Source: Undibacterium hunanense | GTDB taxonomy: Bacteria; Pseudomonadota; Gammaproteobacteria; Burkholderiales; Burkholderiaceae_D | Length of the DNA stretch: 64,000 nt | NCBI RefSeq assembly: GCF_014284335.1 | Contig: NZ_JACOGF010000002.1 | Location: 576,659-640,658, forward strand | Direction of reading: 5' to 3' | Part shown: positions 26,283 through 35,978 of the stretch, one piece after another | Position numbering within the stretch: position 1 is the stretch's first letter | Layout: each line of letters starts with the position of its first letter | Notes under the pieces: generated by a model | What the model was told of the DNA's origin: nothing | The model's database searches: none | The model's input: only the letters and a program-made list of their open reading frames with translations | Program-made: the position numbers and the translations under genes

Positions 26283-29200
26283 ATGAAAACCGTATACAAG
26301 AAGGGTATAGGGCAAGACTTGTCGCGTACGTCGGACGTGACCGGAGTTGCAGCAAATGAGGTAGCAACTGAAGCAGCAAATAAGGTAGCAAGAGAGACCG
26401 CAACTGAAGGCCTGAAACTGAAACGTCTGAGCTATGCCATCGCGCTTGCCATGACTTCCATGATGGCCAATGATCTCGCCCTGGCGCAAGACAGCAAGCC
26501 GGCAACTACTCAGGGCAGCAAGGCCGTAGAACCTGCGACACCAGCGGCACCAGCTGCGCCAGCCAAGCCAGGCGAAAAATCCACAGACAATGAAGTATCC
26601 ACCATTGTGGTGGTGGGGACACGTGCATCACAACAATCGGCCATCGATAGAAAGAAACATGCGACTACCGCACTGGATTCCATCGTTGCCGAAGATGTGG
26701 GTGCTTTCCCGGACAGGAATATAGGCGAGGCCATTTCCCGCATCTCAGGCATCTCGCTGGATCGTGGTGATTTTGGTGAAGGCGTCAGTGTGACCGTGCG
26801 TGGTAACGGGCCGGACCTGACCCGCGTGGAAATTGATGGACAGGCCGTGCAATCTGCCGGTGGTTCAGACATGAATGGCGGTGGCTTTGGCCGTGCGGTC
26901 GAGTTTCGCCAATTATCGTCCGACCTGATCAAGAGCGTGGACGTGGTCAAGGGATCGACTGCCGACATGACCGAAGGTGCTTTGGGCGGCGGTATCATCA
27001 TCACCACACGTACCGGCCTGGATTTCAAGAAACCCTATGCGTCCCTGCGTCTGGCCACGACGCAAAATTCCATTAACAAGGAATGGACACCAGACATGAA
27101 TCTGGTACTGGCCAATAAATATCTGGACGGTCGCCTGGGCGTCTTGTTGAATGTGTCGGCCTCCAGAATCACCAATGACGGCCATTCTTCACAGATATCC
27201 ACGACTGGCATCGCAGGTTATGCGCGTTCCCTCGATTTTGATAATTCGCCCAACAAGACTTTTGCGTTTAACCCCAGCACGGTATCGACTACTGACCTGG
27301 CAGCAACCACGCCTATCGTGGCATCGCCATTGACTGCTGGTGGAGTCTTCAATTCAGAAACACCAATGAGCCTGGTCAACAAGTCTGCTGCGGCCAAAAC
27401 CAAGGCGGACTGTTATGCGGCTTTCCCTGCGCTGACCAGTGCACAGTCTGCAGCGGTTAATGGAACCACCGCCAGAAACGCGGCCATTACGCAACGTACG
27501 TCCGAGCTGGAAACCTGTCTCAACCAGTGGAATGACTACACCCCATCACTGGTGCGTTTCATCGAAAAACGTCAGAAAGAAGAACGTAAGTCCTTTGACC
27601 TGCGCTTCGATTTCAAGGTCGACAATAATCTGTCTTTGTATGTCAAGGGCAGTGGTAACAGCCGCAAGGTAGAAGACAATTTCCTGACTTATGGTCTTGG
27701 CGGGTTGAACATCAATACAGCCAGCGTGTTGTCACCGACCTATCAGGGCGTCAGTTTTGTCGATTCCGCGACCGGTGTCCGTACTGCCGTGCCGGGTTCT
27801 GGCTACTATGTGTATGACAATATCAGTGGCCGTACCGGTTTGCCAGCGGCAGCGGGTGCTGTAGCCAATGTCATCCCCGGTTCTGTTGTGGTGGATGCCA
27901 ACCATCACGTGACAAAATTCACGATCACGGATGGATCTGCCAGTACTGACCAGATACAAAACACCATGGAAACCAAGTCCACCTACCTGCAGGGTGGTGG
28001 GCTGTATAAAAACGACCGGTTCAAGGCAGAGTTTTTTATTGCCGATGCCAGGTCAGATTTTTCTCGTGCAGACAAACGCACCAGCTGGACCACACCTTAT
28101 GGCGAAGCAACGCTGAGTGTTTTGCCTAACGGTCTCTGGACGTATGCTTTCCCGGCGACATCGACTTTTGATCAGGCCAATCCTGCGCAGTATTCCAATC
28201 TGAATGCAGCGACCTCGGCACGTGCAGCAGTGGCCGCGACGATCAATAATCCTGCCATACCGGCGTACACGATTGCACAGCAGCCTTTGCTGACGCAGGC
28301 ACCACAAATATCGTATTCTCCAAAACTGATAGAAACCGGCGAGAAAACTGCCAAGCTGGATCTGACCTATAACACCACCGACAAATTGCCGTGGCTGACA
28401 CAGATCAAGACAGGTTTCAATCTGCGCGACAGCAATGCATCCAGCTGGGGCGGCGGTGGCGCGACGATTCAATCGGCAATCGGTACATTTGGTACAGCCG
28501 GTTATGTGCCACCGGTTGTCTTGCCAACCAATAATCTGCGCGGCAGTTTTGTTGGCTGCGAAAATACACCAGGCTCCCTGGGTGCAGGCGGTGCGCCATG
28601 TAATTACGGTTATGTTCCAAATACCAATTTGTCGAACACCCAGTATGGAACAACAACACTGACCCAGGCCCAGTTCCTGGATGTAATTACGCAATCCATG
28701 ATACCGGCGTCTTCGCAGTTTATGGCTGGTCTGCCAGATCGCCCTGCCAACCTGATCAATGGCTGGCGGCAGATTGATGTTGCCAAGGCTTTCGACTTGC
28801 TTGGTGTGCCTAACATGAACTTCAATTGCATGAAGTCCTGCAAGGCCAGCGACGGCAAGGTGTACGCTCAACCAGTGAGCCAGAACAGTGAAAAGACCAA
28901 ATCAGGTTATTTCATGCTGGACTTTGAAAAGGATGAACTGCCTTTCGGCATGGAATTCGCAGCCAATTTCGGTGTACGTTATGTGAACACCGAAATTCAT
29001 GCAACTGGCCAAATGTTCTTTACATCGATTACCAAGACAGCTTCATTTGACCCGGCTAATCCAACGGTTGCTACCGGTGTACAGAGCAGTACCCTGATGA
29101 AGAATACTTCACTCGACAGTAACACCACGGATATCCTGCCGATTTCCAATCTGTCGCTGTGGGTTATTCCGAATAAATTTGTGGTTCGTTACAATCATGC

Positions 29201-30134
29201 CAAAACAGTGGCACGTCCACCTATCGCCCGCCTGCTGCCAACAGGTACATGTACCTATGATGAACGTCGCGTAGGCAGCTTCGATCCTGACGGATCAGGT
29301 GCAGATATGGGTTGCACCGGCACCATTGGTAACCCGAACCTGAAGGCACAATCAAACATCAATCAGAACCTGAGTGCAGAATGGTATCCGAACAAGGATA
29401 CGATGCTGAGTATCGGCGCCTTCAAGCAAACCGGCAAGATCGGCCCTGCGATTGCTGTCGGTAAATCGAACGTTGCCCTGTTCTCGGGTACCAGCGATAT
29501 CGATCCTGTCACCGGCAAGAAACTGTCTGATTTTGAGTTTGGTTATTCCACCTGGGAAAATGGCCCGGCAACGACACGCAAGGGGATAGAGATAGGCGGC
29601 AAGCTGGCCTTTACTTTCCTGCCATGGTACTTCAAGTACACCGGTGTCGATTTCAACTATTCCAAATTGAAATCCTCTGATTCGATTTCCGTACGCGAAC
29701 TGATCAGTGGTGATTCTCTGCCACCAACCCTGGAATCCAGCTACACCACCAATCTGTCCCTGTGGTATGACGATGGTGCTTTGAGTGCGCGTATTGCCTA
29801 CCAGGCACGGGCCAATTACTTCACCTGTATCGCAGGTTGCGGTAATAATATTGCATCGACTTATACTTACCCGAACGATGGCGGTGGTTTCTACCGCACA
29901 CCGTATAACCCGGGTGCACCTAACTTCAAGGATGCGACTGCATTTATTGATGCCAAGATCGGCTATCGCTTCAAGAATGGTCTGGAATTGTTTGCAGAAG
30001 CCCGTAATCTGGGCCTGGCAACCACGACCAGCAGCCAGGCGCAATATGCTTCCTTTGCTAACGGCATACCTAGTCTGAATGACTATGCGTATGCTGGTCG
30101 CAGGATCATGGTGGGCATCAATATGAGAAACTAA
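26283..30134 (+). CDS. large TonB-dependent receptor (Xanthomonas/Caulobacter carbohydrate type)
   Basis: 1283 residues, start supported by the CAGGAGATAGC ribosome site. It has an unusual N-terminus: about 45 polar Ala/Thr/Glu residues precede the hydrophobic signal core (LSYAIALAMTSMMANDLALAQ). An Ala/Pro-rich linker and the TonB box region TIVVVGTR follow. The plug contains RKKHATTALDSIVAEDVGAFPDRNIGEAISRISGI split over neighbouring lines of the fold, and VTVRGNGPDLTRVEIDGQ. This is the signature of the TonB-Xanth-Caul subgroup that imports oligosaccharides. The barrel closes with RRIMVGINMRN. Next to PL4 and GH2 genes it most likely takes up rhamnogalacturonan oligosaccharides. Confidence 0.9.
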   Translation: MKTVYKKGIGQDLSRTSDVTGVAANEVATEAANKVARETATEGLKLKRLSYAIALAMTSMMANDLALAQDSKPATTQGSKAVEPATPAAPAAPAKPGEKSTDNEVSTIVVVGTRASQQSAIDRKKHATTALDSIVAEDVGAFPDRNIGEAISRISGISLDRGDFGEGVSVTVRGNGPDLTRVEIDGQAVQSAGGSDMNGGGFGRAVEFRQLSSDLIKSVDVVKGSTADMTEGALGGGIIITTRTGLDFKKPYASLRLATTQNSINKEWTPDMNLVLANKYLDGRLGVLLNVSASRITNDGHSSQISTTGIAGYARSLDFDNSPNKTFAFNPSTVSTTDLAATTPIVASPLTAGGVFNSETPMSLVNKSAAAKTKADCYAAFPALTSAQSAAVNGTTARNAAITQRTSELETCLNQWNDYTPSLVRFIEKRQKEERKSFDLRFDFKVDNNLSLYVKGSGNSRKVEDNFLTYGLGGLNINTASVLSPTYQGVSFVDSATGVRTAVPGSGYYVYDNISGRTGLPAAAGAVANVIPGSVVVDANHHVTKFTITDGSASTDQIQNTMETKSTYLQGGGLYKNDRFKAEFFIADARSDFSRADKRTSWTTPYGEATLSVLPNGLWTYAFPATSTFDQANPAQYSNLNAATSARAAVAATINNPAIPAYTIAQQPLLTQAPQISYSPKLIETGEKTAKLDLTYNTTDKLPWLTQIKTGFNLRDSNASSWGGGGATIQSAIGTFGTAGYVPPVVLPTNNLRGSFVGCENTPGSLGAGGAPCNYGYVPNTNLSNTQYGTTTLTQAQFLDVITQSMIPASSQFMAGLPDRPANLINGWRQIDVAKAFDLLGVPNMNFNCMKSCKASDGKVYAQPVSQNSEKTKSGYFMLDFEKDELPFGMEFAANFGVRYVNTEIHATGQMFFTSITKTASFDPANPTVATGVQSSTLMKNTSLDSNTTDILPISNLSLWVIPNKFVVRYNHAKTVARPPIARLLPTGTCTYDERRVGSFDPDGSGADMGCTGTIGNPNLKAQSNINQNLSAEWYPNKDTMLSIGAFKQTGKIGPAIAVGKSNVALFSGTSDIDPVTGKKLSDFEFGYSTWENGPATTRKGIEIGGKLAFTFLPWYFKYTGVDFNYSKLKSSDSISVRELISGDSLPPTLESSYTTNLSLWYDDGALSARIAYQARANYFTCIAGCGNNIASTYTYPNDGGGFYRTPYNPGAPNFKDATAFIDAKIGYRFKNGLELFAEARNLGLATTTSSQAQYASFANGIPSLNDYAYAGRRIMVGINMRN

Positions 30135-30152
30135 ACCAGTACTGGTGTCGAC

Positions 30153-30200
30153 AATGCAGGTTGGCTGTATGTATGAAATCAGCCAGCCTGCATTTCTGTT
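30153..30200 (+). terminator. hairpin terminator after the large TonB receptor
   Basis: A 15-base stem with one G-T pair (30153-30167 with 30180-30194), 12-base loop, followed by TCTGTTATT. It lies between the receptor stop and the Sel1 gene and probably limits read-through. Confidence 0.6.
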
Positions 30201-30251
30201 ATTGCAAACTATATGTGCGGTTATTTTAATTAGTACAACGTTCGGGAACCT

Positions 30252-31748
30252 ATGAAAATCACCATCAGATTGTGTTTGAGTGCAGCCATGCTGGGCTTGC
30301 CTGGTTTGCCCATGGCGCAGACACCGACGCAACAGATAGAGCCGATTTTTGTTCCCGATACGCCGATTACTGCGGTCACCATATTTGGCAGCCTGCCCAA
30401 GCGCCCTGGTACTGCAGTAAGGCGTCTTGACCGTAATTCGGCGGGTTCCTGTGCCTTCAGCTTTACGTCTTATCAAGATCAGATCATCGATGATTATCTT
30501 GATCATTTCGAAGGCCGTGGCCGTAGCACTGACAATACCAATATGGGTGCAGATGCACCTCCGGGCCTTGGCGACCGCACTGAAGGTTTTCTCGACAGCA
30601 GCCCGTATGGTTCGGCTGCCGGTGGTGAACGGCTGGTAACCCCGGCAGAAGACAGCACGCAGACCAGCGCTGGCTGTTCTCAGGCGGATAGAAATTTTGC
30701 TGCTGGCCGCAATTATATTGCCCGCAAGGACAAAACCCTGGACCTGGCGTTTGCCGCTTATGATGCAGGTGATTTTCCCAAGGCACTGGAAGCTTTCAAG
30801 ACTTCGTATTCCGCAATTGGCTATGACGAAGCGGCCCTGATGTTGGGGAATATGTATTTCTATGGGCAAGGCGCACCGCGCGACACACGTCAGGCCATCA
30901 CCTGGTATGACAAACTGGCGGACTCCCGTCTGAATCCGTCACAATACAGTCCATTTGATCCCAAAGACCCGGAACGGGCATCGTTGCGGGTGCAGGCACA
31001 GTTGCGGCTGGCGCGTATCTACATGGCTGGGTATGACGTTCCTAAAGATCCTGTCAAAGCCAGACAATGGTACAAGGCAGCGGCAGAGTTGAATTTTGTA
31101 CCGGCCCGTTACGTACTGGCACGTTTTTACCAGAGCGGCTATGGCAGCAGCAAAGACATCCAGGAAGCGGTCAAGCTTTACACCAATGCCGCAGAATATG
31201 CGTATGTACCGGCACAATTGTCCCTGGCCAATCTTTATTACTATGGTGATGAAGTCAAACAGGATTTGCCGAGAGCATTTGCCTGGTACCAGCAGGCGGC
31301 CAAACAAAAAAAACCACAAGCCCTGTATGCATTGGCCCTGATGTTTGACCAGGGGCAGGGTGTTGCTGCTGACCCGGCTAAAGCCCTGGCCTTTTACAAG
31401 GAAGCTGCGGTTGCCGGACATCCTGATGCACAAAATTCTCTGGCCACCTATTTTTATACAGGCCAGATCGTCAGCAAGAATCTGCAGATAGCGCGTAATC
31501 TGTTTCAAAGTGCTGCCATGCAGAGCCAGCCGGATGCCATGGTGAATCTGGCGGCGATGTTGCTCAAGGGCGAAGGTGCCGCAGCTGACAAACCTCGCAA
31601 TAGTGATGAAGATACCGTGAAAGCCTATGTCTGGCTGAAACTGGTTGCCAAACTGGGCCGTGCACCGGCTGCAAGTGCTGCCGAGAAGCTGGAGACACGT
31701 CTGTCAGATGCACAGAAGGCCCAGGCCAAACGCATCCTGACGCCCTGA
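30252..31748 (+). CDS. secreted Sel1-repeat (TPR-like) protein
   Basis: 498 residues with a signal peptide (MKITIRLCLSAAMLGLPGLPMAQ). The first 150 residues are not recognised and contain CAFSFTSYQDQIIDDYLDHF. From about residue 165 there are at least six Sel1 units of about 36 residues, for example DEAALMLGNMYFYGQG, AQLRLARIYMAGYDV, ARYVLARFYQSGYG and AQNSLATYFYTGQIV. Such solenoids bind other proteins. It lies about 120 bases after the oligosaccharide receptor on the same strand, so it may assist the envelope machinery, but no specific partner is evident. Confidence 0.8.
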   Translation: MKITIRLCLSAAMLGLPGLPMAQTPTQQIEPIFVPDTPITAVTIFGSLPKRPGTAVRRLDRNSAGSCAFSFTSYQDQIIDDYLDHFEGRGRSTDNTNMGADAPPGLGDRTEGFLDSSPYGSAAGGERLVTPAEDSTQTSAGCSQADRNFAAGRNYIARKDKTLDLAFAAYDAGDFPKALEAFKTSYSAIGYDEAALMLGNMYFYGQGAPRDTRQAITWYDKLADSRLNPSQYSPFDPKDPERASLRVQAQLRLARIYMAGYDVPKDPVKARQWYKAAAELNFVPARYVLARFYQSGYGSSKDIQEAVKLYTNAAEYAYVPAQLSLANLYYYGDEVKQDLPRAFAWYQQAAKQKKPQALYALALMFDQGQGVAADPAKALAFYKEAAVAGHPDAQNSLATYFYTGQIVSKNLQIARNLFQSAAMQSQPDAMVNLAAMLLKGEGAAADKPRNSDEDTVKAYVWLKLVAKLGRAPAASAAEKLETRLSDAQKAQAKRILTP

Positions 31749-31752
31749 TATT

Positions 31753-31775
31753 GATTCGCCTGAGCGAATCCCGAT
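31753..31775 (+). terminator. hairpin directly after the Sel1 gene
   Basis: GATTCGC-CTGA-GCGAATC (31753-31770) begins 4 bases after the stop codon and is followed by CCGATTTTTA. A second, stronger hairpin follows at 31819. Confidence 0.5.
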
Positions 31776-31818
31776 TTTTATACGGCATGGAGACTCCTCC
31801 CTCCATGTCGTGTATCCC

Positions 31819-31846
31819 ACGGCTTGTTATTGACAAGCCGTTTTTT
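31819..31846 (+). terminator. intrinsic terminator
   Basis: Stem ACGGCTTGT / ACAAGCCGT (31819-31827 with 31833-31841) with loop TATTG and a run of six T. A classical rho-independent terminator isolating the Sel1 gene from metY. Confidence 0.85.
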
Positions 31847-31994
31847 CTTTTGACACCCACATCATCACTGATGCCGGGTGTTTCTGCATTTTTCAACTAT
31901 GTAAAACTGAAAAGCTTCCTTGTGGTTTGCAGGCACAGTTTTTATGATCAGTGCAGATGAGATAAGTTCTGACCAACATAATAAGGATAGTTAG

Positions 31995-33266
31995 ATGAAA
32001 CTGGAAACCATCGCCGTTCACGGCGGCTACACCCCCGACCCGACCACACGTGCTGTTGCCGTGCCCATCTACCAGACGGTCGCCTATGCGTTTGATAATA
32101 CCCAGCACGGTGCAGACCTGTTTGACCTGAAGGTGCAGGGAAATATTTATTCGCGCATCATGAACCCTACCAATGATGTGCTGGAAAAACGTGTGGCTGA
32201 ACTGGAAGGCGGGATAGCCGGCCTGGCGCTGGCGTCCGGTCAGGCGGCGATTACCTATGCCATACAGACTATCGCCGAAGCGGGTGACAATATTGTTTCT
32301 GCTTCCACGCTGTATGGCGGCACCTACAATCTGTTTGCCCATACCTTGCCGCAGTTTGGCATAGAAACCCGTTTTGCCGATTACCGTGATCCAGAATCTT
32401 TTGCCAGTCTCATCGATGAAAAAACCAAGGCGGTATTTGTTGAATCCATCGGCAACCCCCTGGGCAATATCACCGATATCGAAGCGATTGCCGCAGTGGC
32501 ACACCGTCATGGTGTGCCGCTGATTGTCGACAATACCGTGCCTTCTCCTTATCTGCTGCGCCCTATCGAGTTTGGCGCGGATATCGTCGTGCATTCCCTG
32601 ACCAAGTATCTGGGCGGGCATGGCAATTCCATAGGCGGCATCATCGTTGATTCCGGCAAGTTCCCGTGGGCGGAACACAAGCAACGTTTCAAACGTCTGA
32701 ATGAACCCGATGTGTCTTATCACGGCGTGGTGTATACCGAAGCACTGGGTCCGGCAGCCTATATCGGCCGTGCCCGTGTGGTGCCGCTGCGCAATACCGG
32801 TGCTGCACTGTCACCTTTTAATGCTTTCTTGATTTTGCAGGGAATAGAAACCCTGGCCCTGCGCCTGGACAGAATTACGGAAAACACCATCAAAATTGCG
32901 CGCTATCTTGACCAGCACACCAAGGTGAAATGGGTCAACTATGCCGGTTTGCCTGAACACCGGGATCACGCCCTGGCGCAAAAATACCTGGGTGGAAAAC
33001 CGTCCGGCATCCTGACTTTTGGTCTCGATGGTGGCAGGGAAGCCGGTGGCCGCTTCCAGGATGCATTGCAGTTATTTACCCGTCTGGTGAATATTGGTGA
33101 TGCTAAGTCGCTGGCCTGCCATCCTGCCAGCACCACGCACAGGCAGTTGAATCCGGAAGAACTGGCAAAAGCCGGTGTGACTGAAGATACCGTTCGCCTG
33201 TCCATCGGTATTGAGCATGTGGATGATCTGATCGCCGATCTGGAGCAGGCATTGGCAAGTGCCTGA
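31995..33266 (+). CDS. metY: O-acetylhomoserine sulfhydrylase (aminocarboxypropyltransferase)
   Basis: 423 residues of the Cys/Met-metabolism PLP enzyme family, at the length usual for MetY. Landmarks are HGGYTPDPTTRAVAVPIYQT, YSRIMNPTNDVLEKRVAELE, the PLP-binding Asp in VPLIVDNTVPSPYL and the Schiff-base lysine K204 in HSLTKYLGGHGNSIGG. It makes homocysteine from O-acetylhomoserine and sulfide in the cytoplasm. It lies in a sulfur-rich stretch with rhodanese, serine acetyltransferase and an encapsulated cysteine desulfurase, and could use sulfide released from them. No riboswitch-like structure was recognised in the 150-base leader. Confidence 0.9.
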   Translation: MKLETIAVHGGYTPDPTTRAVAVPIYQTVAYAFDNTQHGADLFDLKVQGNIYSRIMNPTNDVLEKRVAELEGGIAGLALASGQAAITYAIQTIAEAGDNIVSASTLYGGTYNLFAHTLPQFGIETRFADYRDPESFASLIDEKTKAVFVESIGNPLGNITDIEAIAAVAHRHGVPLIVDNTVPSPYLLRPIEFGADIVVHSLTKYLGGHGNSIGGIIVDSGKFPWAEHKQRFKRLNEPDVSYHGVVYTEALGPAAYIGRARVVPLRNTGAALSPFNAFLILQGIETLALRLDRITENTIKIARYLDQHTKVKWVNYAGLPEHRDHALAQKYLGGKPSGILTFGLDGGREAGGRFQDALQLFTRLVNIGDAKSLACHPASTTHRQLNPEELAKAGVTEDTVRLSIGIEHVDDLIADLEQALASA

Positions 33267-33288
33267 TCTTTGTGGTCAGGCAGTTTGA

Positions 33289-33317
33289 GAATGCATTTCA
33301 GCCGCTGAAATGCATTC
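33289..33317. terminator. bidirectional hairpin between convergent genes
   Basis: A perfect 13-base inverted repeat (33289-33301 with 33305-33317) around a CCG loop. It stands between the stop codons of metY and the sensor kinase. T-tracts on both sides are weak. Confidence 0.55.
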
Positions 33318-33324
33318 TGCCAGT

Positions 33325-35631
33325 TTAGTTGTTGTCGTTCGCCACTGGTGCTGGTACCAGTGGCAGTTCGAAGAAGAATTTGCTGCCTACATCGATCGTT
33401 GATTCAAAGCCGATGCTGCCGCCCATTTTCTCGATGATGGTCTTGCAAATATTTAAACCCAGGCCAGTGCCGCCTTTTTTGCGGGTATTGGAACTGTCCA
33501 CCTGGCTGAATTTCTGGAATATCTTGCTGTGGAAATGACTGGGAATGCCGCTGCCATAATCAGTGACAATGACCTTTACCTTGTCTGCCGTTTTTTCTAC
33601 CGATACGACCACTTCGCCGCCCTTGTGAGAAAACTTGATGGCGTTTGACAGCAGGTTTGCCAGTACCTGTGCATAGCGGTCACGGTCAACATTCACATAC
33701 AGTTCTGCATCATCACCGATGGCGCGCATACTGACGCCATACTGGTCCGAATACGACATATTGCCGCTGATAGCATCCTGTATCAGGGGCTGCAGGGCAC
33801 TGACCTTGAAATCGAATTCCATCTTGCCTGAAGCGATTTTTTCCAGGTCCAGTATGTCATTGATCAGGTGTAGCAGACGGTCTGCATTGCGCATGGCCAC
33901 TGTGGTCAGTTCCTTGGCCTTGTCCGGGATTTCACCTGCCACGCCGGCGGCCACCAGACGCAAGGCACCGTTGATCGAGGTCAGTGGTGTGCGCAATTCA
34001 TGGCTGACCATGGACACAAATTCATTCATCATCATTTCCACTCGCTTGCGATCGGCAATGTCAAAGCTGATGGCATAAAAGCCTTCAACTTCGTCGCGGT
34101 CATTCACCGCAGGTACGTACACGGACTGGTAATAATAAGTGCGTTTATTGAGTTCGCCTGTTCCTTCAAAACTGGCACGTTGCCCTGCCAATACATTTTT
34201 CACATAGCCAGCCATAGGCTTATAAAACTCTTCCCCTACAACTTCACGCAGGGTTTTGCCTATCAGCTGTTCCGGCCTGACCCCGAATTCTGACGTGATG
34301 AAGGCGTTCACAAACACATATCTTTCTTCCAGATCCATGAAGGTGATGATGCAGGGCAGGTTATCGGTGATGGCCTGCAGACGGCTTTGGACATTGCGTT
34401 GCTGTTGCAACGCCAGCTCCAGTTCGCTGGCCTTCTGTTTGATTTCATGCGTGCGTTCGGCGACGGTGGTTTCCAGACTCTGGTTGGCGCTTTCCATATC
34501 AGCCAGGTGACGTTCTTCTTTTTCCACCATGTCGGCCAGGGTGACTGACAAAAGATGTGCCTCATGATAAGCATTGACGATAGGAATAGACGGCGTGACA
34601 GCAGTACCGCCACGCTTGAGCGAACGCTGTTCAATCGCGGTACTGAGTCTGATCAGTGATGCCGATGCCCGGCGTGCCAGCAACGCTGCTACCAGAGCCA
34701 GGATCAGCCCCAGCAAGCCACAGAACAAGAGAATTTCTTTTTCCAGATTGTGCAGGGCCGCCATGGCAATGTCTTTGGGCTGGCGTACCAGAATGCTCCA
34801 TTGCAGGGCCGGGTAGTTGCGTGCCTGCCCGGTCAGGGCATAGCCGGTCAGGTAGAGTTTGCCATCTTCAAATGTTTCTTCGACTGTTCCAGTTTTACCC
34901 GAGCGCGATTGTGTCAGGCTGCTGGACTTGATTTTCTTTTCTTCCATGCCCTTGGGGCCAAGCAGTACCGTGCCGTCATCACGGACTATCATGATGTCAA
35001 CATTGTATTGCTGATCTGCCGGGGCCAGTATGGTCTGGGCCAGCTTGCGCGCCCAGTTCCAGCTCAGGTGTACACCCAGTACCCCACGCAGGCTGCCATC
35101 AGCCCGACGGACAGGGATGGCAACATCCACAAAACGCCATGGGTCGGCGCTATACGGCAATAACTTTTGCAACAGCAGAGCCGGATGGTAGTCGCCAGCG
35201 TACAGCGCCTTTTTACCCTGCTGGAACCAGGGGCGCTGGCTGACATCCTGTCCCTCCAGCAAGCCCTTGCTGGATGCCAGAACCTTGCCGTCGGGGCTGG
35301 CCAGGCCTATCCAGGCATAATCGGTGAAATTGTTTTGCAGGCTGTCGAGGATGCGGCGTATTTCAGATGGGTCCTGCGCATCCCTGATCTGGCTTAATTG
35401 CGACAGCAATTGCACATCGCCTACTGATTTTTGCATGACCAGATCAATCTGGTCGCGCATTTGCCAGGAAAGCTGTTGCAGCCTTTGTTCAGCCTCTTTT
35501 TGCGCATAATTATTGGCAAAATGATCGACCAGCAGCAGGGCTGACAAGACGGTACACAAGACGACGGCACTGACGCCAAGTGTCAGCAGGGTGGCAAGCC
35601 GCGGGCGGGAAGTCGGTTTTAGTAAAGACAT
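33325..35631 (-). CDS. membrane sensor histidine kinase (Cache-PAS-HisKA-HATPase)
   Basis: 768 residues. Transmembrane segments at about 14-35 and 299-319 flank a periplasmic double-Cache sensor (about 45-285, with WIGLASPDGKVLAS, RPWFQQGKKALYAGDYHP and VHLSWNW). A signalling coil (365-415) leads to a PAS domain (415-530). The dimerisation domain has the phosphoacceptor His544 in SHELRTPL. The ATPase domain has the N box NLLSNAIKFSH, G1 DYGSGIP and G2 GTGLGLNICK. No receiver domain and no response regulator gene nearby, so it is an orphan kinase. It is divergent from the encapsulin operon across 347 bases and could sense a small ligand relevant to it. Confidence 0.9.
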   Translation of the reverse strand: MSLLKPTSRPRLATLLTLGVSAVVLCTVLSALLLVDHFANNYAQKEAEQRLQQLSWQMRDQIDLVMQKSVGDVQLLSQLSQIRDAQDPSEIRRILDSLQNNFTDYAWIGLASPDGKVLASSKGLLEGQDVSQRPWFQQGKKALYAGDYHPALLLQKLLPYSADPWRFVDVAIPVRRADGSLRGVLGVHLSWNWARKLAQTILAPADQQYNVDIMIVRDDGTVLLGPKGMEEKKIKSSSLTQSRSGKTGTVEETFEDGKLYLTGYALTGQARNYPALQWSILVRQPKDIAMAALHNLEKEILLFCGLLGLILALVAALLARRASASLIRLSTAIEQRSLKRGGTAVTPSIPIVNAYHEAHLLSVTLADMVEKEERHLADMESANQSLETTVAERTHEIKQKASELELALQQQRNVQSRLQAITDNLPCIITFMDLEERYVFVNAFITSEFGVRPEQLIGKTLREVVGEEFYKPMAGYVKNVLAGQRASFEGTGELNKRTYYYQSVYVPAVNDRDEVEGFYAISFDIADRKRVEMMMNEFVSMVSHELRTPLTSINGALRLVAAGVAGEIPDKAKELTTVAMRNADRLLHLINDILDLEKIASGKMEFDFKVSALQPLIQDAISGNMSYSDQYGVSMRAIGDDAELYVNVDRDRYAQVLANLLSNAIKFSHKGGEVVVSVEKTADKVKVIVTDYGSGIPSHFHSKIFQKFSQVDSSNTRKKGGTGLGLNICKTIIEKMGGSIGFESTIDVGSKFFFELPLVPAPVANDNN

Positions 35632-35978
35632 AAATGGGCACTTTATCTTGGGGCGTATCGCTGGAACTCATGCCATCCCTGTTTTTGCAATGAGTTCCTT
35701 CTGTTCGGGGCAGTCATTGTCATAAATTTAATAACCAGACTGACCTGTTGGATTTCCGTTTATTGCTCAGATGATACTCTCAAAATTTCTGCATTTGCTG
35801 GGCTTGTATGAAAACAAGCCAGTGTTTTCGTCGGCGATGGCAGTTTCCACAGTGATTCTTGATATCTGTTTTTCAGATAAATAACAACATTTTTATTCGT
35901 TTTGCGCCTTAGATAAATTCGGTACATTGAAACTCTGTTACGAACCAAATTCGTTTTTGTTGTTAGCCAGAGTATTTC
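35632..35978. other. divergent promoter region, sensor kinase / encapsulin operon
   Basis: 347 bases without a gene. AT-rich from about 35860 to 35960. A dyad TATCTG-TTTTT-CAGATA (35863-35879) lies about 100 bases before the rhodanese start and is a candidate regulator site. No specific factor can be named. Confidence 0.45.

Noticed and set aside
29352-30869. 505-codon open frame on the minus strand
   Set aside because: Antisense to the end of the large TonB receptor and the start of the Sel1 gene, both well supported; no ribosome site or domain.
31850-31994. SAM-type riboswitch before metY
   Set aside because: No conserved core or expression platform recognised in the short leader.
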